This document shows positions 26,651 through 35,663 of a stretch of 64,000 nt of DNA, piece by piece (within the stretch, counting starts at the first letter, position 1; every line of letters starts with the position of its first letter). Under the pieces are notes generated by a model that was not told the DNA's origin, made no database searches, and was given only the letters and a program-made list of their open reading frames with translations. The translations under genes and the position numbers were made by a program. Source of the stretch: Oceanobacillus jordanicus (lineage in GTDB: Bacteria; Bacillota; Bacilli; Bacillales; Amphibacillaceae); contig NZ_JAIFZM010000009.1 in assembly GCF_022095695.1 (NCBI RefSeq), positions 62,001 through 126,000 on the forward strand, read 5' to 3'.

Positions 26651-26722
26651 CCTCCATTGACGACAGAAAACGAATTTAGGATGGAGGTAAACTTAATGAA
26701 GAAGATATTTATCCCGGCATAA
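26651..26722 (+). promoter_or_regulatory. Micro-ORF with sequestered Shine-Dalgarno
   Basis: CCTCCAT (26651-26657) is complementary to ATGGAGG (26681-26687), so the Shine-Dalgarno of an eight-codon frame (ATG 26696 to TAA 26722, product MKKIFIPA) can be hidden in a hairpin. The micro-ORF ends 113 bases before the transporter gene. A regulatory leader peptide is possible but unproven. Confidence 0.4.
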
Positions 26723-26835
26723 CCAGACAAACGTCTTGCGTTTAAATTCAACCGCTATTTTAATTATGAATTTATTGGAAGAGAAGATAGGCAAAAAATG
26801 AATGCCTAAATATACTATACGAGGGGAAACTACAT

Positions 26836-28221
26836 ATGAAACTATCAACCTGGAAAGCCATATTACTACTCGTCTTATCATTTTCCGTAGTTTTAGGCGG
26901 AATTTTATATCTTGACGCACCCACCACGATTGTATTAATTTCTGCTGGGGTACTTGTTATTATTTTATCTCTCATTTGGGGGATTAAATGGAGTAAAATT
27001 GAAGAGGATCTTGTAGAAACATTAAAATCAATGCTTCCAGCGATATTAATTTTGTTAGCTGTTGGAATGCTAATTGGTGTTTGGATGTTGTCTGGAACCA
27101 TTCCATTAATTGTGTTTTATGGATTGAAAAGTATTGACCCATCCTTATTCCTGATTATCACGGCAATTATTTGTTCGGTTATGTCCATTATGGCGGGAAC
27201 CTCTTGGGGAACGATTGGTACAGTGGGTGTTGCGCTTATGGGCGTTTCCATTGGCCTCGGTATTCCTTTACATTACACGGCAGGAGCAATTGTAGTCGGA
27301 GCGTTTTTTGGGGATAAGCTATCTCCATTATCTGACACAACCATTATGGCGCCTGCTATGGCCGGCGTGCCAATCGTGGACCATATTAAACATATGCTGT
27401 GGACCACGATTCCAGGCTATATTATTTCACTAATCCTATATTTTATTTTAGGATTTCAATTTAATGGTCAAATTGAAAGCAATGAGAGTGTGGAACTCAT
27501 ATTATCCACATTGAGCAATAATTTTACTTTAAATCCGATTTTAATTCTTCCACCTCTCTTAGTATTGGTGTTAATTTATTTTAGAAAACCGACACTTCCC
27601 GTATTCGGAGTAGGGATTATTGCGGGATGTCTGTTGGCGGTAATCTTTCAGGGGAGAGAGCTGTTGGAAGTGTTCACTGCCTTAGATGGAGGCTATACTG
27701 CTTCCACAAACGTGCCAATTGTAGATGAGATACTTCAACGTGGCGGTATGTCGAGTATGTTAGGCACAGTCGCTTTGTTGATTAGTGCTGCTATTTTCGG
27801 ATCTCCATTAAAATCAGCAGGAGTAATACAAGTTTTACTTGATAAGATTGTCGAGTTTGCTAAGAGTGGGAAAGCAATGATGACCTCTAGTTTAACTTTA
27901 CATGGCATTCTATTTACCATAACAGGTAGTTATTATGTAACATACGCCGTTATTGGTCCAATCATTAGTCCGTTATACGATAAATTTGGTCTGCAACGAA
28001 AAAATTGGTCCAGAACGATGGAGGATACCGGAACCGCTCTATCTCCAATCATACCGTGGGGTGTAACAGGTGCATTTGTTGCAGATACTCTGCAAGTCTC
28101 AACAGGAGAGTTCTTCCTCTATGCACCCATGACATACCTTGGAATTATCTTCGCGCTTATTTATATATTTAGTGGCATTGGGATTTCAAAAACCAAAGTA
28201 AATAAAGCAAACGCTGCATAA
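26836..28221 (+). CDS. NhaC-family transporter, probable lysine transporter
   Basis: This 461-residue membrane protein has about 11-12 helices and the NhaC-family stretches MAGTSWGTIGTVGVAL and GAFFGDKLSPLSDTT. Members were named sodium/proton antiporters, but NhaC-type genes behind lysine riboswitches were predicted in comparative genomics to be lysine transporters (LysW type). The L-box here, its terminator and the shared transcript support lysine uptake over sodium extrusion; the mechanism could be sodium-coupled. GAGGGG lies ahead of the ATG. It is expected to be expressed when lysine is low. Confidence 0.83.
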   Translation: MKLSTWKAILLLVLSFSVVLGGILYLDAPTTIVLISAGVLVIILSLIWGIKWSKIEEDLVETLKSMLPAILILLAVGMLIGVWMLSGTIPLIVFYGLKSIDPSLFLIITAIICSVMSIMAGTSWGTIGTVGVALMGVSIGLGIPLHYTAGAIVVGAFFGDKLSPLSDTTIMAPAMAGVPIVDHIKHMLWTTIPGYIISLILYFILGFQFNGQIESNESVELILSTLSNNFTLNPILILPPLLVLVLIYFRKPTLPVFGVGIIAGCLLAVIFQGRELLEVFTALDGGYTASTNVPIVDEILQRGGMSSMLGTVALLISAAIFGSPLKSAGVIQVLLDKIVEFAKSGKAMMTSSLTLHGILFTITGSYYVTYAVIGPIISPLYDKFGLQRKNWSRTMEDTGTALSPIIPWGVTGAFVADTLQVSTGEFFLYAPMTYLGIIFALIYIFSGIGISKTKVNKANAA

Positions 28222-28245
28222 CGTCAATTTACAGCAACAATACAA

Positions 28246-28270
28246 AGGGTAGCTTAAGCAGGCTACCCTC
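28246..28270 (+). terminator. Hairpin after the transporter gene
   Basis: AGGGTAGC pairs with GCTACCCT, with a short loop, but the downstream sequence CTAGATTTGTTT is a poor T tract, so termination may be weak. The rest of 28271-28515 shows nothing I can support. Confidence 0.5.
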
Positions 28271-28515
28271 TAGATTTGTTTATTCATTCATAGACAATCT
28301 CATTCCCCTTTAGCTAGCAGCTTTTTAAAATAGATCAGATTACATGTTAGAACGGCAAAAATCAATGGAGATAAATATACTGCTGCTGAAGCCCATCGAT
28401 TTCAAGTAGCCATAATTGCATTAAATGTAGAGTATCTTCGATGATTAAAATTGACTACAAACTAAGGTTTTCTAGCTTTTAAATTCTTTCTTCAATAAAT
28501 AATTCCGAATAAGAC

Positions 28516-28544
28516 TTGCCAATCTAAATTTTATCTGTTATTCT
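28516..28544 (+). promoter_or_regulatory. Sigma-A promoter of the cold-shock gene
   Basis: TTGCCA and TATTCT are separated by 17 bases. It would give a leader of about 120 bases, the usual length for cold-shock mRNAs whose leader folds control translation at low temperature. Confidence 0.6.
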
Positions 28545-28669
28545 AAAGAAGAATTATTTTTGTTCGGTCTCGATCTGAGAGGAAAGTATCGCAAGACAGC
28601 TTCACCTTTTATCTAAATTGAGCATTAATAGTAATAAATTGTGGGAATACCACGCAGGAGGAAACAAAC

Positions 28670-28870
28670 ATGCAACAAGGTACAGTAAAATGGTTTAACG
28701 CAGATAAAGGCTTCGGTTTCATCGAAGTTGAAGGTGGAGATGATGTATTCGTACATTTCTCAGCTATCCAAGGAGAAGGCTTCAAAACTTTAGACGAAGG
28801 TCAAGCAGTTTCTTTTGAAATTGAAGAAGGTCAACGCGGACCTCAAGCGACTAACGTTACTAAAGCATAA
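28670..28870 (+). CDS. Cold-shock protein, CspA/CspB family
   Basis: This 66-residue single OB-fold RNA chaperone contains RNP1 (KGFGFIEV, residues 13-20) and RNP2 (VFVHF, residues 26-30). It melts secondary structure in mRNA in the cytoplasm, chiefly during cold shock and growth. A strong Shine-Dalgarno (AGGAGG) precedes the ATG, and the leader is long. Two terminators in tandem follow. It is a CspB/CspC/CspD-type protein; the exact paralogue cannot be told. Confidence 0.95.
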   Translation: MQQGTVKWFNADKGFGFIEVEGGDDVFVHFSAIQGEGFKTLDEGQAVSFEIEEGQRGPQATNVTKA

Positions 28871-28874
28871 TGAT

Positions 28875-28906
28875 AAAAGGACTCTTTAATTAGAGTCCTT
28901 TTTTTA
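28875..28906 (+). terminator. First terminator after csp
   Basis: AAGGACTCT pairs with AGAGTCCTT around TTAATT and runs into seven T. Confidence 0.88.
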
Positions 28907-28920
28907 TGTGTAAAACTTCA

Positions 28921-28964
28921 ACACATGTCCTTAACTTCTTTGATTAAGGTCATGTGTTTTTTTT
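28921..28964 (+). terminator. Second terminator after csp
   Basis: ACACATG.CCTTAA pairs with TTAAGG.CATGTGT and is followed by a run of T. It also separates csp from the convergent TetR gene. Confidence 0.82.
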
Positions 28965-29055
28965 GATTCTAAGAGATAGTGTTTTAAAGAGAAACTTTTT
29001 GTTTTCTTAAAAAAAGGGAGGAACCATTTATAGCGAATCTCCCGTTACGTCACAC

Positions 29056-29613
29056 CTATTCAATCCCCTTGTAGCAAACTGTATTAATAATGTCTGCAAT
29101 TTGTTGAGGTGTCCTGTCCATATCCCGGGAAAGCCAGTGTTTAATGACGTGAATGCTGCCACTAATAATGAATGTGCTGATATAGGCAGAATCAGCAGTA
29201 TCCCCTTCATACTCAACCGTCCAATTATCAATTAAGAAACTGCGGGCTACCTCCATAACTCTTTCCTCAAAAGATGTATCTTTATTTTCAATTAGAAGGG
29301 TATAGCAAATTTCATGCTTTGATTTAATGTACTCTAATAGTTTTATCGTGGTTTGCATTGCTTTTTCTTTCTGGGCGAAGTTATGAGCGTTTAAATAAGT
29401 ATTCATATCTGCAATAATCTCTTCTTCAATTCTATTTAGCAGATCGTAGTGGTCCTTGTAATGTGTATAAAAGGTAGAGCGATTAATATCTGCGTGATTA
29501 CATATCTCTTTTACAGTGATTGCGGAGAGAGGCTTAGACTTCAATAATGCGATCAAGCTATCCTTTAAGACCATTCGAGTATATTTTTTTCGTCTGTCCA
29601 GTTTTTTAGTCAT
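29056..29613 (-). CDS. TetR/AcrR family transcriptional regulator
   Basis: This 185-residue regulator has the N-terminal helix-turn-helix ITVKEICNHADINRSTFYTHY (residues about 32-52), the usual TetR form. The C-terminal ligand-binding part, with YTLLIENKDTSFEERV and FIISGSIHVIKHWL, resembles the TetR_C_7-type domain. It is divergent from the MMPL exporter gene, which suggests it represses that operon and responds to its substrate. The intergenic region is AT-rich with several short palindromes, none decisive. The ATG is preceded by a weak Shine-Dalgarno. Confidence 0.87.
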   Translation of the reverse strand: MTKKLDRRKKYTRMVLKDSLIALLKSKPLSAITVKEICNHADINRSTFYTHYKDHYDLLNRIEEEIIADMNTYLNAHNFAQKEKAMQTTIKLLEYIKSKHEICYTLLIENKDTSFEERVMEVARSFLIDNWTVEYEGDTADSAYISTFIISGSIHVIKHWLSRDMDRTPQQIADIINTVCYKGIE

Positions 29614-29768
29614 AAAAATTCACACTTTCTTCACATATTTATCCAACACTATTGCTATTTCCGTCGGATATTGTACGTAAACTAGCATACTGGTTGTTGT
29701 TAATCCAACACGGTGTATATTATAATATATAAGATTTCAATAAAGGACGCAAGAGAGGGTGAGCTTCA

Positions 29769-31823
29769 ATCGGCTGGACATCACAGATTATTAAACGAAA
29801 AAAATCGATTGTTATTACATTTATTATAGTAGCTATACTTAGTGTATTTGCGCAATTTGCGGTATCCGTTAATTATAATATGGTGGATTATTTACCAAAG
29901 GATACGCCGTCTACAACAGCAATGGACGTCATGGAAGAGGAATTTGATGGGGCTGTTGCAAATACCCGTGTGATGATGCGGGATGTCAGTATTCAAGAAG
30001 CCTTGGCTTTTAAGGAAGAGCTTAAAGCAATAGAGGGCGTGTCTGAAGTAACATGGCTGGATGACGCCCTTGATGTGAAAACACCAATTGAAATGGCCGA
30101 CCCGGATACCGTTGAATCCTATTATAAGGAAGGAAATGCCCTGTTCTCTTTCCATATTGAGGAAGGCGAGGAAGTGGAAACAACGGATGCCATTTATCAA
30201 TTAATCGGAGAAGGCAATGCGATGTCTGGTGAAGCACTAGATACCGCAACTTCACAGAAGATGACAGGGAAAGAGTCCATGTATGCAGCAGCATTGCTCA
30301 TACCAATTATTATTTTAATTTTGGTCCTATCAACCAATTCTTGGGCAGAACCAGCCCTTTTCCTAACAGCTATCGGAATTTCTGTGCTGATTAATTTAGG
30401 TACAAATATCTTTCTTGGTGAGATCTCTTTCATAACACAATCGGTGGCGCCAATTTTGCAGCTAGCAGTATCGCTTGATTATGCTATATTTCTACTGCAT
30501 AGTTTTGCAGATTATCGCAAGACAGAAAAGACACCAGCCAAAGCTATGCAAATGGCTATGAAGCGATCTTTTCCAGCAATCGTGGCAAGTGCCTCTACTA
30601 CCTTTTTTGGTTTTATTGCACTGACATTTATGGATTTCGAAATTGGAGCAGATTTAGGTGTGAATCTGGTGAAGGGTATTGCACTTAGCTTTATTAGTGT
30701 CATGGTATTCTTGCCAGCCTTAACTTTGATGTGCTACCACTGGATCGATAAAACAAAGCACAAACAGTTGCTGCCGAGCATCCGCAATGTTGGGAAAACC
30801 TTAATTAAGTTTCGTATACCAGCATTGCTCATTCTATTATTATTGATTGTTCCTGCATACTTAGGACAGGGTAAAACCGACTTTATGTATGGAATGGGGG
30901 AGCAACCAGATTCAACAAGGTCTGGAAGTGATTCTATTGCGATAGAACAAGTGTATAATAAACATACCCCGATGGTTCTGTTAGTTCCAAAGGGAGACAT
31001 TGCAAAAGAAGAAGAATTGGTTCAAGAAATAAAAGATTTTTCCGAAGTAAAAAGTACTGTATCGTATGTAGATGCAATTAGTCCGGCGATACCGGCTGAA
31101 TATCTCGATGAATCGGTTACGGAACAATTCTTTTCAGATAATTACAGTCGAATTATCATAAACTCAGCTGTGGATAATGAAGGGGAGGAGACCTTTGCCT
31201 TCATTGAACAATTAAAAGAGAAAGCTTCACAGTATTATAATGATGACTATCATCTATTAGGAGAAAGTGTCACCCTGTATGACATGAAGAATGTGGTGGA
31301 AGAGGATAATACGGTTGTTAATGTCTTAACAGTAGTTGCAATCGCAATCGTGCTGCTTATAACATTCCGTTCTCTTTCCTTCCCAGTCGTACTACTGATG
31401 ACTATCCAGTCTGCGGTATGGATTAATTTATCTATCCCTTACTTTACAAATATATCACTGGTTTACGTAGGTTATTTGATTATAAGTACAGTGCAATTGG
31501 CAGCAACTGTCGATTATGCAATTTTGTTAACGGAAGCCTATAAAGAAAATCGCAAAGAAATGCGTGTGTTACCTGCTGTAAGGAAAACCATCGATGAAAA
31601 GATATTCTCTATTGGAGTATCTGCATCCATTCTATCAAGTGTCGGATTTATTTTATGGCTGACATCTTCCAATCAGATTGTTGGCTCAATTGGATTATTA
31701 TTAGGACGTGGAGCATTACTTGCATTCATTATGGTAGTCCTCGTACTTCCAGCTATGCTAATTGTACTTGATCGTATTATCGAAAAAACAACATGGAAAC
31801 CAAACTTTTACAAGGGGGAATGA
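29769..31823 (+). CDS. MMPL/RND-type membrane exporter with a non-standard or damaged start
   Basis: The frame is open from 29769 and gives 684 residues with two MMPL halves: one membrane helix near the N-terminus, an outer domain, five helices (about 140-300), then the same pattern again. The motif LDYAIFLLHSFADYR and the matching VDYAILLTEAYKENR mark the two MMPL repeats. The first ATG in frame (29880) would remove the first helix. At the expected start the codon is ATC (29769), 7 bases after AGGGTGA. Alternatively GTG 29759 is the start and one extra A at 29768 shifts the frame; removing it gives MSFIGWTSQIIKRKKS. Related proteins export lipids or toxic compounds. TetR lies divergent and a secreted protein follows. 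Confidence 0.78.
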   Translation: MGWTSQIIKRKKSIVITFIIVAILSVFAQFAVSVNYNMVDYLPKDTPSTTAMDVMEEEFDGAVANTRVMMRDVSIQEALAFKEELKAIEGVSEVTWLDDALDVKTPIEMADPDTVESYYKEGNALFSFHIEEGEEVETTDAIYQLIGEGNAMSGEALDTATSQKMTGKESMYAAALLIPIIILILVLSTNSWAEPALFLTAIGISVLINLGTNIFLGEISFITQSVAPILQLAVSLDYAIFLLHSFADYRKTEKTPAKAMQMAMKRSFPAIVASASTTFFGFIALTFMDFEIGADLGVNLVKGIALSFISVMVFLPALTLMCYHWIDKTKHKQLLPSIRNVGKTLIKFRIPALLILLLLIVPAYLGQGKTDFMYGMGEQPDSTRSGSDSIAIEQVYNKHTPMVLLVPKGDIAKEEELVQEIKDFSEVKSTVSYVDAISPAIPAEYLDESVTEQFFSDNYSRIIINSAVDNEGEETFAFIEQLKEKASQYYNDDYHLLGESVTLYDMKNVVEEDNTVVNVLTVVAIAIVLLITFRSLSFPVVLLMTIQSAVWINLSIPYFTNISLVYVGYLIISTVQLAATVDYAILLTEAYKENRKEMRVLPAVRKTIDEKIFSIGVSASILSSVGFILWLTSSNQIVGSIGLLLGRGALLAFIMVVLVLPAMLIVLDRIIEKTTWKPNFYKGE

Positions 31824-31827
31824 TCCA

Positions 31828-33633
31828 TTGCGCAATAAAAAAACTGTTCCAGTACTATTGGGCACAATGCTCGTATTTTCCTCCTTCTCAACAACTGCTT
31901 TTGCTGATGAGGTGAAGGAAGAAAAAGCGGGCGATTATACGTCAAAAGATGAAGTGATTTATGGAAATATGGCTGCTAGCGGCCAATTGCAAGATATGTA
32001 TGTTGTAAATACGTTTCGTGTGACAGACCCAGGAGAGATTGTGGATTATGGTGAATATACCTCTGTTCGTAATTTAAGCAATCTCACTGACATTGTAAAA
32101 AGCGAAGATACAGTTGAATTTAAAGCTGAAGATAAGGAATTTTATTACCAGGGAAATATGGAGAATAAGGCACTGCCGTGGGACATCTCGATCACGTATA
32201 TACTGGATGGAGAAGAAGTAAAGCCACAGGATCTAGCTGGACAGAGCGGGACATTAGAGATACAGATTTCTACATCTGCAAATGAAGAGGTGGATCCTGA
32301 GTTCTTTGAAAACTATTTGTTACAAATTGCGGTTACCCTAGATCCAGCGAATTTTGATAATATACAGGCACCAGAAGGAACAAAGGCCAATGCGGGGCAA
32401 AATAAACAAATTACGTTCTCTGTCATGCCTGATAAGGAAGAAACGTATATTATTTCCTCAGATGTTACCAATTTTGAAATGGATCCGATCGAAATAAATG
32501 CTGCGCCAAACTCCATGTCGATTGAAAGCCCTGATCTTGGCGGAGTGACAGGTGAAATGCAAGATTTGGCTGATGCTATAAGTGAAATTCATTCAGGTGT
32601 TGGTGATCTAAAAAATGGTGTATCTGAACTTGATCAAGGTGCACAAGAATTAGGAGACGGGTCCACTGAATACCGGAATGGGATGGAAGAACTAAATTCT
32701 TCCTCCAGTGAATTGGTCAATGGATCTGCAGAGATAAAGAACGCTTTAGCCACTATTAATCAAACGGTTCAAGACAGTACAGGAAATTTAGATGTAAGTG
32801 CACTTATGGAATTTCCTTCCCACCTACGTGATGTTGCAAATGGCTTAAAAGAATCTGCACAGGCACTAGGGGAATTGGAAAAAGGATACAGCGAAGCTAA
32901 TCAGCAACTTGAAAAAGCAATGGCTGCTATTCCTTCCTATGAAATTAGTGAAGCGCAGATAAAGGCACTGAAAGAAAGCAACGCAGATGAAGAAGTGGTT
33001 GGGAAACTAGTCGAAACTTACCAGGCTGCAAATACAGCCAAACAAACGTACAATGCCGTGAAAGAAGCATTTAATGGGGTGTCAGGAGCAATAGAACAAT
33101 CGTCGGGTGCTACGCAAGAGATGGCTTCCAACTTAGAAACAATGGCAACAGAGATTGAGAATGCCATGGCTTCTACAGGAGGCTTAGACTCCATTGCTCA
33201 AATGCAAGAAGGATTTTCTGCTCTATCCTCGCAGTATCAGACATTCCATAACGGGTTAGTAGGTTACACAGATGGAGTAGGTCAATTGACTTCATCCTAC
33301 CAAGAGTTAGATGCGGGAATTCAGGAGTTGGGAAACGGAACTTCTGCAACTCGTGATGGTGTAAGTGAGCTACATGACGGTACGAAAGAATTGCATGAAG
33401 CTACTAGTGATCTTCCTGGTCAAATTGAGCAGGAAACAGATGACATGATGGAAGAGTTTGCTAACTCGGATTATGAACCTAGCTCCTTTATTTCCGATAA
33501 AAATGAAAACGTGGAAGTAGTTCAATTTGTCCTAAAAACGGAAGGGATTGAAATTCCTGAACCGGAAACAAAAGAAGAACCGAAAGAAGAAGAAAAAGGA
33601 ATCTGGGAAAAATTCTTAGACCTTTTTCGGTAA
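31828..33633 (+). CDS. Secreted helical protein paired with the MMPL exporter
   Basis: This 601-residue protein starts at TTG with AAGGGGGA ahead, four bases after the exporter stop, so both are cotranslated. A Sec signal peptide ends at AFA (residues 24-26). About residues 60-230 are beta-rich. From about 240 onward the sequence is helical, with repeated LxxGxxxLxxG and DGxxEL units typical of the YhgE/Pip or EsaA-like extracellular coiled coils. The acidic-basic tail EETKEEPKEEEKGIWEKFLDLF may attach to the membrane as an amphipathic helix. I infer a periplasm-side adaptor or lipid-handling partner of the exporter. No exact function is known. Confidence 0.7.
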   Translation: MRNKKTVPVLLGTMLVFSSFSTTAFADEVKEEKAGDYTSKDEVIYGNMAASGQLQDMYVVNTFRVTDPGEIVDYGEYTSVRNLSNLTDIVKSEDTVEFKAEDKEFYYQGNMENKALPWDISITYILDGEEVKPQDLAGQSGTLEIQISTSANEEVDPEFFENYLLQIAVTLDPANFDNIQAPEGTKANAGQNKQITFSVMPDKEETYIISSDVTNFEMDPIEINAAPNSMSIESPDLGGVTGEMQDLADAISEIHSGVGDLKNGVSELDQGAQELGDGSTEYRNGMEELNSSSSELVNGSAEIKNALATINQTVQDSTGNLDVSALMEFPSHLRDVANGLKESAQALGELEKGYSEANQQLEKAMAAIPSYEISEAQIKALKESNADEEVVGKLVETYQAANTAKQTYNAVKEAFNGVSGAIEQSSGATQEMASNLETMATEIENAMASTGGLDSIAQMQEGFSALSSQYQTFHNGLVGYTDGVGQLTSSYQELDAGIQELGNGTSATRDGVSELHDGTKELHEATSDLPGQIEQETDDMMEEFANSDYEPSSFISDKNENVEVVQFVLKTEGIEIPEPETKEEPKEEEKGIWEKFLDLFR

Positions 33634-33640
33634 ATAGATT

Positions 33641-33671
33641 CAGACTGGGACATAACGTCCCAGTCTTTTTA
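33641..33671 (+). terminator. Terminator of the exporter operon
   Basis: AGACTGGGAC pairs perfectly with GTCCCAGTCT around ATAAC and is followed by TTTTT. Confidence 0.9.
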
Positions 33672-33708
33672 AAACGCGAAATATAATAAAAAAAAACTGC
33701 TTAATTAC

Positions 33709-33820
33709 CGCTCCGGAAAATGCTCCGCTTTCCGTGGGCACGGCCTTAGTCTCCTCAGAAGCATAAATCGCTTCTTGCGGGGCCTTCGGACTCGTGCTGT
33801 TCCCACTGGAGTCTCCACAT
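33709..33820. repeat. Dispersed Bacillaceae intergenic repeat
   Basis: The stretch contains GCTCCGCTTTCCGTGGGCAC, GGCCTTAGTCTCCTC, TTGCGGGGCCTTCGGACTCG and TGCTGTTCCCACTGGAGTCTC, which I recall as a repeat scattered between genes in many Bacillaceae genomes (usually seen as its complement beginning with GACTCC...GGGAACAGCACGAGTCC). GC content is far higher than the flanks. Its function is unknown to me. Only one copy is in this window. Confidence 0.6.
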
Positions 33821-33984
33821 TTTTCCTTCGCTAAAGTGTGATTAAGATACAAAAAGATTAGGGACTCTCTACAATACTTCGTTTGAGCGTCCAGTTTTTC
33901 TCGTTTAATCTTCTTATGTCTCATCCTCTTTGTGTATTACTGCATGTTAGTTTAACCCCGTCATTTTACATAATTAAAGGTAAT

Positions 33985-34437
33985 TTAACGAGTTACTGGA
34001 ATACACAATTCACAATATCCAGAGTTAACCATGTGAACTGTATATCTTTCCAAAATAGGTTTGTTATCAATTTGGTAACCACTGTTTTTTATAGTGGTAT
34101 GGATTGCAGCCCATGCTTCTTTCACAGCTTCAGGTGTATGCTTAACTTTATACACTATATATTCCCCACCAGCAAATCTTCCCTCGTTTGGAGAGCCATC
34201 AAGAGGGTAATCCTCTGTGACCACAATACAGGCATCATATCTACACCTTTCAGGGAGAGTCGTTTCAGGATTATCCTGTGGGATCCCGAGTACAATTGCT
34301 GAATCAATAAGAAGGTTTTTCTCTTTAGCCCAGACCTTTAATTTTTCCATTGTTTTCATGTTGGTAGGACCATAAGGGCCAACTTGGCGCATATAGGCTA
34401 GACGGTAGTTTGGTATAATTTCAAATTTAGAGCACAT
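33985..34437 (-). CDS. GyrI-like small-molecule-binding protein
   Basis: This 150-residue protein matches the stand-alone GyrI-like/AraC effector-binding domain: FEIIPNYRLAYMRQVGPYG at the start, LGIPQDNPETTLPERCRYDA, and GEYIVYKVKHTPEAVKEAW. The family includes the gyrase inhibitor SbmC and hydrolases that bind hydrophobic compounds. GGAGA lies ahead of the ATG. No HTH part is present. The gene stands alone between a repeat and a divergent Nudix gene. Confidence 0.85.
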   Translation of the reverse strand: MCSKFEIIPNYRLAYMRQVGPYGPTNMKTMEKLKVWAKEKNLLIDSAIVLGIPQDNPETTLPERCRYDACIVVTEDYPLDGSPNEGRFAGGEYIVYKVKHTPEAVKEAWAAIHTTIKNSGYQIDNKPILERYTVHMVNSGYCELCIPVTR

Positions 34438-34634
34438 ACATTTTCTCCTACTCTCTATTTATAGTTAACACATCTTGAATGTATCATGATATAAAATGAT
34501 TTGCCGCTTATTTTTTAAAATTTCTGTTATCGTACATTGTAGTTATGTATAATAGTTTAGTGTATGGATTATTTTAACAATTAAGTGTGGGTGCTATTTG
34601 GATTAAAGCAATTTAGAGGAAGGGGGAAGTTTTT

Positions 34635-35180
34635 GTGAATCGTTGGAAAACATTACACACGGAATATATTTATAAAACACCATTTGGAAATTTGAGGAAA
34701 GATAAATGTGAGCTTCCGAATGGTTTCCTTATAGATGAATACTATGTTCAAGAACATGCTGACTGGGTTAATGCGGTTGTGCTCTTAAAAGATAGAGAGA
34801 TAGTACTTGTTAAACAATATAGGCATGCGGGGGAAGATTTTTTTCTTGAAATACCAGCTGGAAAGCCAGAGAGTAATGAATCTAATGAAGAGGGAATTGT
34901 AAGGGAAATAAGAGAAGAGACCGGGTTTATCACAGAAAAACAACCTATAAAATTAGCAGAATTTATGGTTAATCCTGCTACACAGACGAATAAGATAACA
35001 ACATATCTCCTTTTAGATGCACATAAAGAGTTTGATCAAGATTTGGACTGTACAGAAGATATTAAGGTCACAACCGTTGGTTTTGAGGAAGTGGGTCATT
35101 TAATAAGAACAAATCAGATCAAAACCCAGCTTTTCACTGCCAGAGCTTATTTTATGGCAAAGGACTTTCTATCTGACTAA
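34635..35180 (+). CDS. Nudix hydrolase, ADP-ribose pyrophosphatase-like
   Basis: This 181-residue protein has a complete Nudix box at residues 76-98 (G76, E82, R90, E91, E94, E95, G97) preceded by LEIPAGKPE, and an N-terminal domain (TPFGNLRKDKCELPNG, then VNAVVLLKDREIVLVKQYRH) of the NudF/ADP-ribose pyrophosphatase type. It probably cleaves ADP-ribose or related sugar nucleotides; substrate not certain. The start is GTG behind GGGGGAAG. An extended -10-like TGTATAAT lies 80 bases upstream. A second Nudix gene follows. Confidence 0.86.
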   Translation: MNRWKTLHTEYIYKTPFGNLRKDKCELPNGFLIDEYYVQEHADWVNAVVLLKDREIVLVKQYRHAGEDFFLEIPAGKPESNESNEEGIVREIREETGFITEKQPIKLAEFMVNPATQTNKITTYLLLDAHKEFDQDLDCTEDIKVTTVGFEEVGHLIRTNQIKTQLFTARAYFMAKDFLSD

Positions 35181-35237
35181 TAATCTGTGAAATACATAAG
35201 TTCAAGTGAAAATTTTATACAAAAAGGAGGCTGACAG

Positions 35238-35645
35238 ATGATACCACCAAAACATATTGTTTCTGCGGCAACAATCGTACTTAATGAAAACCAAGAGATC
35301 CTTCTAATAAAAGGGCCTAGAAGAGGTTGGGAGATGCCTGGAGGCCAGGTAGAAGAAGGGGAGTCGCTGAAAGAGGCTGCAATAAGAGAAACGATGGAAG
35401 AATCAGGCATAGAAGTCGAACTTACAAGATTTTGTGGGATGTTCCAAAACGTAGAAAGATCGATTTGCAATACGTTATTTTTGGCAAAGCCGATAGGTGG
35501 AAAACCAACGACAAGTCCTGAGAGCTTGGAGGTAGGCTTTTTTCCTATTGAGCAGGCATTAGAAATGGTCAAATGGGCAAATTTCAGGAAAAGAATTGAA
35601 TACTGTTTAGATGAGAAGCTGCACCCTTTTTGTATTGAATTTTAA
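35238..35645 (+). CDS. Nudix hydrolase
   Basis: This 135-residue protein has a complete Nudix box at residues 36-58 (G36, E42, R50, E51, E54, E55, G57) in the context GWEMPGGQVEEGES. It is a compact MutT-like hydrolase of unknown substrate. AAGGAGG precedes the ATG by 7 bases. It is 57 bases behind another Nudix gene and directly ahead of two small membrane protein genes, so the four may share a transcript. Confidence 0.86.
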   Translation: MIPPKHIVSAATIVLNENQEILLIKGPRRGWEMPGGQVEEGESLKEAAIRETMEESGIEVELTRFCGMFQNVERSICNTLFLAKPIGGKPTTSPESLEVGFFPIEQALEMVKWANFRKRIEYCLDEKLHPFCIEF

Positions 35646-35663
35646 TAAAGGTGAGTGATTTCG

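Noticed and set aside
33640-33924. Minus-strand frame over the dispersed repeat
   Set aside because: It is created by the high-GC repeat and the terminator and has no ribosome site.
33883-34302. Plus-strand frame of 139 codons
   Set aside because: It is antisense to the well-supported GyrI-like gene at 33985.
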